Source: Chloroflexota bacterium
GTDB lineage: Bacteria; Chloroflexota; Limnocylindria; Limnocylindrales; Limnocylindraceae
NCBI GenBank assembly: GCA_003476885.1
Contig: DMUR01000083.1
Location: 1-7,162, forward strand
Direction: 5' to 3'
DNA length: 7,162 nucleotides
The notes under the pieces were generated by a model that did no database searches, had not been told where the DNA came from, and worked only from the letters and a program-made list of their open reading frames with translations. A program made the position numbers and the translations under genes. How positions within the stretch are numbered: position 1 is the first letter of the stretch; each line of letters starts with the position of its first letter. Of this stretch, positions 1-4,047 are shown piece by piece.

Positions 1-1873
1 ATGGATCGTCACCCGCCTCACCGAGCTCTTCCAGGTAGCGGACGAGAAAGGGTGCGCGATCAAGTTCAAGCAGACGACTGCGTGAGCGAACCACATCGAA
101 GAGTCGTCCAATGTTTCGGATCTGCTCATCGGCTTCCGGGGTTGCCTCACGCGTCAACTCTGCCAGGAGACCGCTCTCGCGCAACCAGCGGTAGAGCACC
201 TCGCCACTTGTTCTCTCCACGCTCTCCTTCACAAGGTCACTCAGTCGTGAGAGGAGCCGCACCGTATCGGGGTTGATCGCACCGACCGCCTGCAGCGCCT
301 CGCGCAGCGGGCGATGATCTCGCCGCGACTTCCCAACCGCGGCGGCAAGCGTCCCTGCTGGCACCTTGAATCGCGGATCTGCAGCGATCAAGAAGAGCGG
401 GGCTGATGCGTCTGGATCTGCGGCGTGCCGCAACCCTGCGAGGAGGAGGCGCACCTCCGGTCGGTCGTAGAGGCCCGCCGCACCGCTCGCACGCCATGGG
501 ATCCCTGCCATGTTCAGGCTGCGACTGATCTCCGCGGTATCTACGTTGGCGCGCACCAGCACCGCATGGTCACGGGGGAGCCGTCCCGATGCAACCGAGC
601 TACGGATCTCGCTCGCAATCCAGTCCGCCTCATCCGCAGTCGTGCGGAATCGTCGGAACGCCACAGGGTGTGGTGCAGACCCCTCCACCTCGGCGCGCAG
701 CTCCTTGGAGATCCCGAGCTTTGTCTCGAGTCGCTCTGGGTCGTTGAATCGGATGAGGCGGCGTGCCGCCGAGAGGATCGGGGTCGTGCTCCGATAATTC
801 CTTGTCAGCACCACCTTTGATGCGTCAGGGTACCGATCCACAAATCCGAGGATGTTCTCAATGGCCGCACCGCGGAATCGATAGATCGACTGATCATCAT
901 CCCCAACAGCGGTCAGGTTGCGACTCCCCTGCGCGATCAGGTCGACGAGTGCCCCTTGGAGCCGATTCGTATCTTGATACTCATCAACGAGGAGCCATCG
1001 ATGGCGCTCGCGGACGCGCGCGGCGACAAGAGGATCGTCGCGAAGAAGTTCATACGCCAAGAGCACCTGATCGCCAAAGTCGAGCAGGCCACTCCTCGCG
1101 AGGATGGTGCGGTACGCACGATATGCGGCGGCGAGCTCGCCGTGCTCCTCGCCGAGCCGCTGGAGTGCATCCGCATGCGCGCTCACTTGTCGACGAACCT
1201 TCTCGTCATCAACGGTTTCACTTCTTAGCGTTTCTGCGCGCGCGCATAGATCTGTAGCGAACGTGTCGATCTGATCGGCACCAACCCCCTCTTCCTTTGC
1301 TCGCGAGATGTAGCCAGCAACGTCACCAAGGAATCGTGTCGGATCCCCGAGTGGGGCAAATCGGGAGAGGCCTAGTTCAAAGAGGTGCTCACGGAGCAGG
1401 AGCACCACTTCCGCGCGACCGAGCACGCGGAGCTCGCCGGAGATCCCGAGGCGATGGGCGTTCTCACGAAGCAGTTCGTCACCCCAGGCATGAAAAGTTT
1501 TGATTGGCGTTGTGGCATATCCGTATGGTACGAGTCGATCCACGCGCCCCTGCATCTCTTCTGCAGCACGATCGGTGAACGTAAGTGCCAGGATCTCTTC
1601 TGGCGCGGCGCGCTGTTGGGCAATCAACCATGCCACTCGTCGAGTGATGACCTGTGTCTTCCCAGTCCCAGCGCCAGCAACGACAAGGAGTGGCCCTTCA
1701 CCATGCGTAACCGCTGCGTACTGTTCGTCATTGAGATCGGCAAGAAGGTGTTTGACCCCCTCCTCAAATGCCCGCGGTGCGCGCACCGAGACTCCAGTCC
1801 ATACAGGGATCTGATCACTCTGCGTTGAAGCACTCCCAGCGGACGCGGCGCCGCGTGGCGCGCGTGGCGTCAC
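1..1873 (-). CDS. uvrD: UvrD/PcrA-family superfamily 1 ATP-dependent DNA helicase, C-terminal end off the left edge
   Basis: Reading the minus strand from 1873 gives 624 uninterrupted codons with no stop before the left edge, so the 3' end is missing. Seen in order: Q motif LNDEQ (about 47-51), Walker A GAGTGKT (67-73), motif Ia LALTFTDRAA (95-104), TFHAWGDELL (126-135), motif II VDEYQDTN (296-303), motif III GDDDQSIYRFRGA (324-336) and motif IV LTRNYRST (356-363). Motifs V and VI should lie beyond the edge. The family unwinds DNA 3'-5' in repair and replication restart. The visible length plus the missing part fits a protein of over 750 residues. The start chosen is GTG at 1873, which overlaps the stop of the DUF4446 gene (GTGA). 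It has no Shine-Dalgarno. A later GTG at 1786, with GGAG five bases ahead, would remove 29 low-complexity residues and is a real alternative. UvrD versus PcrA cannot be decided, and a C-terminal nuclease fusion cannot be excluded. Confidence 0.95.
   Translation of the reverse strand, partial: MTPRAPRGAASAGSASTQSDQIPVWTGVSVRAPRAFEEGVKHLLADLNDEQYAAVTHGEGPLLVVAGAGTGKTQVITRRVAWLIAQQRAAPEEILALTFTDRAAEEMQGRVDRLVPYGYATTPIKTFHAWGDELLRENAHRLGISGELRVLGRAEVVLLLREHLFELGLSRFAPLGDPTRFLGDVAGYISRAKEEGVGADQIDTFATDLCARAETLRSETVDDEKVRRQVSAHADALQRLGEEHGELAAAYRAYRTILARSGLLDFGDQVLLAYELLRDDPLVAARVRERHRWLLVDEYQDTNRLQGALVDLIAQGSRNLTAVGDDDQSIYRFRGAAIENILGFVDRYPDASKVVLTRNYRSTTPILSAARRLIRFNDPERLETKLGISKELRAEVEGSAPHPVAFRRFRTTADEADWIASEIRSSVASGRLPRDHAVLVRANVDTAEISRSLNMAGIPWRASGAAGLYDRPEVRLLLAGLRHAADPDASAPLFLIAADPRFKVPAGTLAAAVGKSRRDHRPLREALQAVGAINPDTVRLLSRLSDLVKESVERTSGEVLYRWLRESGLLAELTREATPEADEQIRNIGRLFDVVRSRSRLLELDRAPFLVRYLEELGEAGDDP
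1792..1795 (-). promoter_or_regulatory. Possible ribosome binding site for an internal helicase start
   Basis: On the minus strand GGAG lies five bases ahead of an in-frame GTG (1786-1784). If this is the used start, the helicase begins 17 residues before its Q motif, nearer to the usual N-terminus of UvrD proteins. It competes with the overlapping GTG at 1873, which has no visible Shine-Dalgarno. The motif is only four bases and could be chance. Confidence 0.35.
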
Positions 1874-2370
1874 TTGGTGCGGCGGGTATCGCTCGGTGGA
1901 AGGAGTGCAGCATCGATGGCTGCGCGCTCCTCGTCACCGAGTACGGTCTCGCTCTCGCCACGAACCAGACGCTTCACATAGATCCTCGTCCCCACTCGGG
2001 CGTGGAGCGTAGTGATCACCACGCCGCTCCCTGCATCATCGAGTAGCGCCAGCGAGCTGCTCTGCCCCGCGCCCGCATCGTCATACGCCTGAAACTGCAC
2101 GTGTCCAACCCGGCTCACGGCGCGCTGCGCCGCCGACTCCAACTCAGCGATCCGCGCCGCTCCTTCGCGCAACTGGAGGCCATGCTCCGCCGTTTCTGCG
2201 AGCAGTTGTACGAGCTGCCCTGTGGTGGCCCCCTCCCCCTCGCGCATCAGCGCCGCGAGTTTGCGGCGGGCGGTTCGGGCGACGAGAAGGGCAAGGAGGG
2301 CGACCAGGAGGGCGAGGCCGCCAAGGAGCACGGCTACGACGGTAAGGGTGCTGATCGCATCGGTCTGCAT
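1870..2370 (-). CDS. DUF4446 family protein, N-terminally membrane-anchored
   Basis: A 166-residue protein of unknown biochemical function. Seen: one strong hydrophobic segment at about 9-31 (Val/Leu/Ala-rich) followed by basic residues (RTARRK), which suggests an N-out, C-in anchor. Next comes a helical, charged stretch at about 36-85 likely to form a coiled coil, and then the compact domain. The domain has the DUF4446 signature pattern: VGHVQFQAYDD (88-98), SSLALLDD (105-112), GVVIT, and LHARVGTRIYVK (122-133), followed by an acidic DEERAAI. Length and order match the family. The start is the ATG at 2370. An ATG at 2400 in the same frame is closed off by a stop six codons in. There is no clear Shine-Dalgarno at normal spacing. 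Its stop overlaps the helicase start by four bases (GTGA), so the two are probably co-translated. Family assignment is from recalled pattern, not a search. Confidence 0.85.
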   Translation of the reverse strand: MQTDAISTLTVVAVLLGGLALLVALLALLVARTARRKLAALMREGEGATTGQLVQLLAETAEHGLQLREGAARIAELESAAQRAVSRVGHVQFQAYDDAGAGQSSSLALLDDAGSGVVITTLHARVGTRIYVKRLVRGESETVLGDEERAAIDAALLPPSDTRRTK

Positions 2371-2376
2371 GCCCCG

Positions 2377-2382
2377 ATCGTA
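2377..2382 (-). promoter_or_regulatory. Candidate -10 box for a leaderless DUF4446 transcript
   Basis: On the minus strand TACGAT fits TANNNT and ends exactly six bases before the ATG at 2370. That is the spacing expected when transcription begins at or near the start codon. This would explain the missing Shine-Dalgarno. No -35 element is recognisable 16-18 bases upstream, so the call is weak. Confidence 0.25.
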
Positions 2383-2470
2383 TCAGCCCCCTCGTGCCAT
2401 CTAGTGGTCACGCGCTCTCCGCTATCCTGCACCTGATGCAGCGACCGCTGCGCGACGAGAGCGGAGACAG

Positions 2471-2476
2471 AGGAGG
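2471..2476 (+). promoter_or_regulatory. Ribosome binding site deciding the start of the 110-residue protein
   Basis: AGGAGG lies four bases ahead of GTG 2481, in a purine-rich run. It is the strongest Shine-Dalgarno in the window. It selects GTG 2481 over the in-frame ATG at 2394, whose extra 29 residues would lie in the intergenic region and look non-coding. Confidence 0.75.
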
Positions 2477-2480
2477 AACC

Positions 2481-2813
2481 GTGGCAAAGGGTGTGAAGCG
2501 CTTCAGGCCAGATCAGCGCCCAAAGAAGGAGCGGCTGAGCGCACCGAAGCGCGGCCTCACCGCCACCGAAGAGGCCGCAGCTGCGGCATACGAAGCGAAG
2601 CTTGAGACCCCGCGCGTGATCAACGTGGCGACTAACCCACTCGATGCGCTAACCCGTAGCGCATCTGCGAACCGTCTCGCCGCAGAGATTGCAACGGAGC
2701 TCCCAGTGGTCCGTCGAGATCTTGGACGAATCGTCGTGACCTATGGGGCGCTCCTCGGACTTCTCGCCGCAATTTGGCTGGTTGCCACTACGACCGGCTT
2801 CATCAGCGCCTAA
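2481..2813 (+). CDS. Small basic protein with a C-terminal membrane helix, function unknown
   Basis: I do not recognise this 110-residue protein. The first 25 residues are strongly basic (MAKGVKRFRPDQRPKKER, then PKR). An Ala/Glu-rich helical stretch follows (about 29-42), then a mixed region (43-82), and one hydrophobic segment at about 84-106 that ends only a few residues before the stop. It has the shape of a tail-anchored membrane protein with a cytosolic basic head. There is no signal peptide and no cysteine. The GTG start is set by the AGGAGG just upstream. The stop is 13 bases before serA, so the two are very likely co-transcribed. Coding is supported by the strong ribosome site, the tight spacing and a plausible protein layout. 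The function is open. A role in membrane attachment of a nucleic acid or ribosome partner is only a guess from charge. Confidence 0.75.
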   Translation: MAKGVKRFRPDQRPKKERLSAPKRGLTATEEAAAAAYEAKLETPRVINVATNPLDALTRSASANRLAAEIATELPVVRRDLGRIVVTYGALLGLLAAIWLVATTTGFISA

Positions 2814-2826
2814 CGGCGCGCCCGTA

Positions 2827-3741
2827 ATGGCGACCATCGTCATCGCTGAAACCATTGCAACCATTGGCGTTGACGCGCTCAAGACTGCGGGGCACACGGT
2901 TCACGAACTCTCTGGTCAGCCCCGCGAAGCCCTTGTCGCCGCCCTCAGCGAGGCGGATGCGCTCATCGTACGGTCGCAAGTCAAAGTCGATGCCGCGCTG
3001 ATTGCAGCGGGACCGAGGCTGCGCATCATCGGACGCGCTGGTGTCGGCATTGACAACATTGATGCGGTTGCGGCCGAACGTGCTGGGATCCTCGTCGTCA
3101 ACGCGCCGGATGGGAACACGATTGCAGCGGCGGAGCATACCTTCGCGCTACTCCTTGCACTCGCACGACACGTGGCGAAGGGTGATCAGTCAGTGCGCGA
3201 CGGGGCATGGAGGCGCGCCGAACTCAAGGGGTTTGAGCTGCGTGGTCGGCGGCTTGGCATCGTCGGTCTCGGGCGGATCGGCCGAGCCGTCGCGGCGCGC
3301 GCGGCAGCATTCGGCATGGTCCTCCTCGGAGCCGATCCAGCGGTGAGCCCACAAGATGCGGCGAGCGCTGGCGTGCGACTCCTCTCGCTTGATCAGCTCC
3401 TCCAGGAGTCAGATGTCGTCACCCTCCACACTCCCGCAGTTGGCGCGACTCCACTGATCGGTGCGGCAGAGCTCGCGAAGATGCAACCACATGCGGTGCT
3501 GATCAATGTGGCGCGAGGGAGCATCGTCGATGAACGTGCGCTCGCCGCAGCCCTGACGTCGGGAGGTATCGCAGGCGCTGCAATTGACGTGTTTGCAACG
3601 GAGCCACCGAAGGACTCACCGCTACTCACCGCACCGAACACCGTTCTCACGCCGCATCTTGGTGCGCAGACGAGCGATGCGCAGGTTGCCGTCGCGCGCG
3701 AGGTTGCAGAGCGAATCTGCGACTTCTTCCGCGCCGCCTAG
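2827..3741 (+). CDS. serA: D-3-phosphoglycerate dehydrogenase, short form without regulatory domains
   Basis: A 304-residue NAD-dependent D-2-hydroxyacid dehydrogenase. It is best read as the enzyme that oxidises 3-phosphoglycerate to 3-phosphohydroxypyruvate, the first step of serine synthesis in the cytosol. Seen: substrate-domain loop RSQVKVD (49-55), GRAGVGIDNID (69-79), NAPDGN (92-97), nucleotide-binding GLGRIG (147-152) with Asp170 at the end of the next strand (NAD preference), HTP (201-203), and the catalytic set Arg230 (NVARG), Glu259 (ATEPP) and His277 (PHLGAQ). It stops right after the last helix, so the ASB and ACT domains of about 520-residue SerA proteins are absent. No frameshift is visible; it looks like a natural short form. 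The start is ATG 2827, 13 bases after the upstream stop, with no good Shine-Dalgarno, so it may depend on coupling. Another 2-hydroxyacid substrate cannot be excluded, but the GRAGVGIDNID wording favours SerA. Confidence 0.88.
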   Translation: MATIVIAETIATIGVDALKTAGHTVHELSGQPREALVAALSEADALIVRSQVKVDAALIAAGPRLRIIGRAGVGIDNIDAVAAERAGILVVNAPDGNTIAAAEHTFALLLALARHVAKGDQSVRDGAWRRAELKGFELRGRRLGIVGLGRIGRAVAARAAAFGMVLLGADPAVSPQDAASAGVRLLSLDQLLQESDVVTLHTPAVGATPLIGAAELAKMQPHAVLINVARGSIVDERALAAALTSGGIAGAAIDVFATEPPKDSPLLTAPNTVLTPHLGAQTSDAQVAVAREVAERICDFFRAA

Positions 3742-3744
3742 GAG

Positions 3745-4047
3745 TTACTCCCCGCCGCCACCCGACGGTTTCGCTGGGGAGGCCCCCGGTGTTGGACTGG
3801 ACGGCGCAGGGGTTGCACTCGGCGTGCCTCCTGAAGTGCCGGCGGACGTCGCAGCACCACCACTCTCTCCACTGCGTCGTTCAAGCTTCGCCCAACCACT
3901 CCCCTTGAAGTGCACGCTCGTCGCCGAGAAGCGACGTTCAAGTGGGCCACCGCAGTCCTCGTGTGTTCGCTTCGTCTCATCATCAATGCCGTGCAGCAAC
4001 TCGACGGTGGCATCGCAGCGTGTGCAGTGATAGTCGTAGAAGGGCAT
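3745..4047 (-). CDS. FmdB-like small zinc-ribbon protein with low-complexity tail
   Basis: A 100-residue protein. Residues 1-56 match the FmdB zinc-ribbon family: start MPFYDYHCTRC, the pair Cys8-x-x-Cys11, a loop LLHGIDDE, a second knuckle, then CGGPLERRFS and FKGSGW (47-52). The family is named after a proposed regulator of formamidase/amidase genes, but its molecular role is not established. Odd: the second knuckle is His29-x-x-Cys32 where the family usually has Cys-x-x-Cys, giving a CCHC-like site. Residues 59-100 are almost only Gly, Ser, Ala, Thr and Pro with a Glu end, so probably disordered. The ATG shares one base with the valS stop (TGATG), with AAGG six bases upstream, so translation is probably coupled to valS. 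It ends 3 bases from the serA stop on the opposite strand. Confidence 0.85.
   Translation of the reverse strand: MPFYDYHCTRCDATVELLHGIDDETKRTHEDCGGPLERRFSATSVHFKGSGWAKLERRSGESGGAATSAGTSGGTPSATPAPSSPTPGASPAKPSGGGGE

Larger units (their letters stand above)
2371..2480. other. Intergenic region between divergent transcription units
   Basis: This 110-base gap must hold the start signals for both the leftward DUF4446-helicase unit and the rightward small-protein-serA unit. Neither strand shows a convincing TTGACA-like -35 box. On the plus strand TATCCT (2423-2428) is a possible -10 box without a partner. An imperfect inverted repeat lies at 2394-2411 (GTGCCA, five-base centre, TGG-T-CAC), and an 8-base inverted repeat links 2416-2423 with 2460-2467. 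No ORF here looks coding. Confidence 0.6.

Noticed and set aside
425..1257. Plus-strand open frames of 131 and 164 codons opposite the helicase
   Set aside because: They lie fully antisense to a continuous helicase frame with all expected motifs. Their proteins are Arg/Ser/Pro-rich and match no family, as expected for shadow frames in GC-rich DNA.
2394..2480. Upstream ATG that would lengthen the 110-residue protein by 29 residues
   Set aside because: The AGGAGG site lies directly before GTG 2481, and the extra residues read as translated intergenic DNA.
2743..2826. Upstream ATG that would lengthen SerA by 28 residues
   Set aside because: It overlaps the end of the preceding gene, and SerA cores normally begin right at the first beta strand (ATIVIAETI), which ATG 2827 provides.
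3741..3751. GGAG-TTA-CTCC as a two-way terminator between serA and fmdB
   Set aside because: A four-pair stem without a U-run on either strand is too weak; it overlaps coding sequence.
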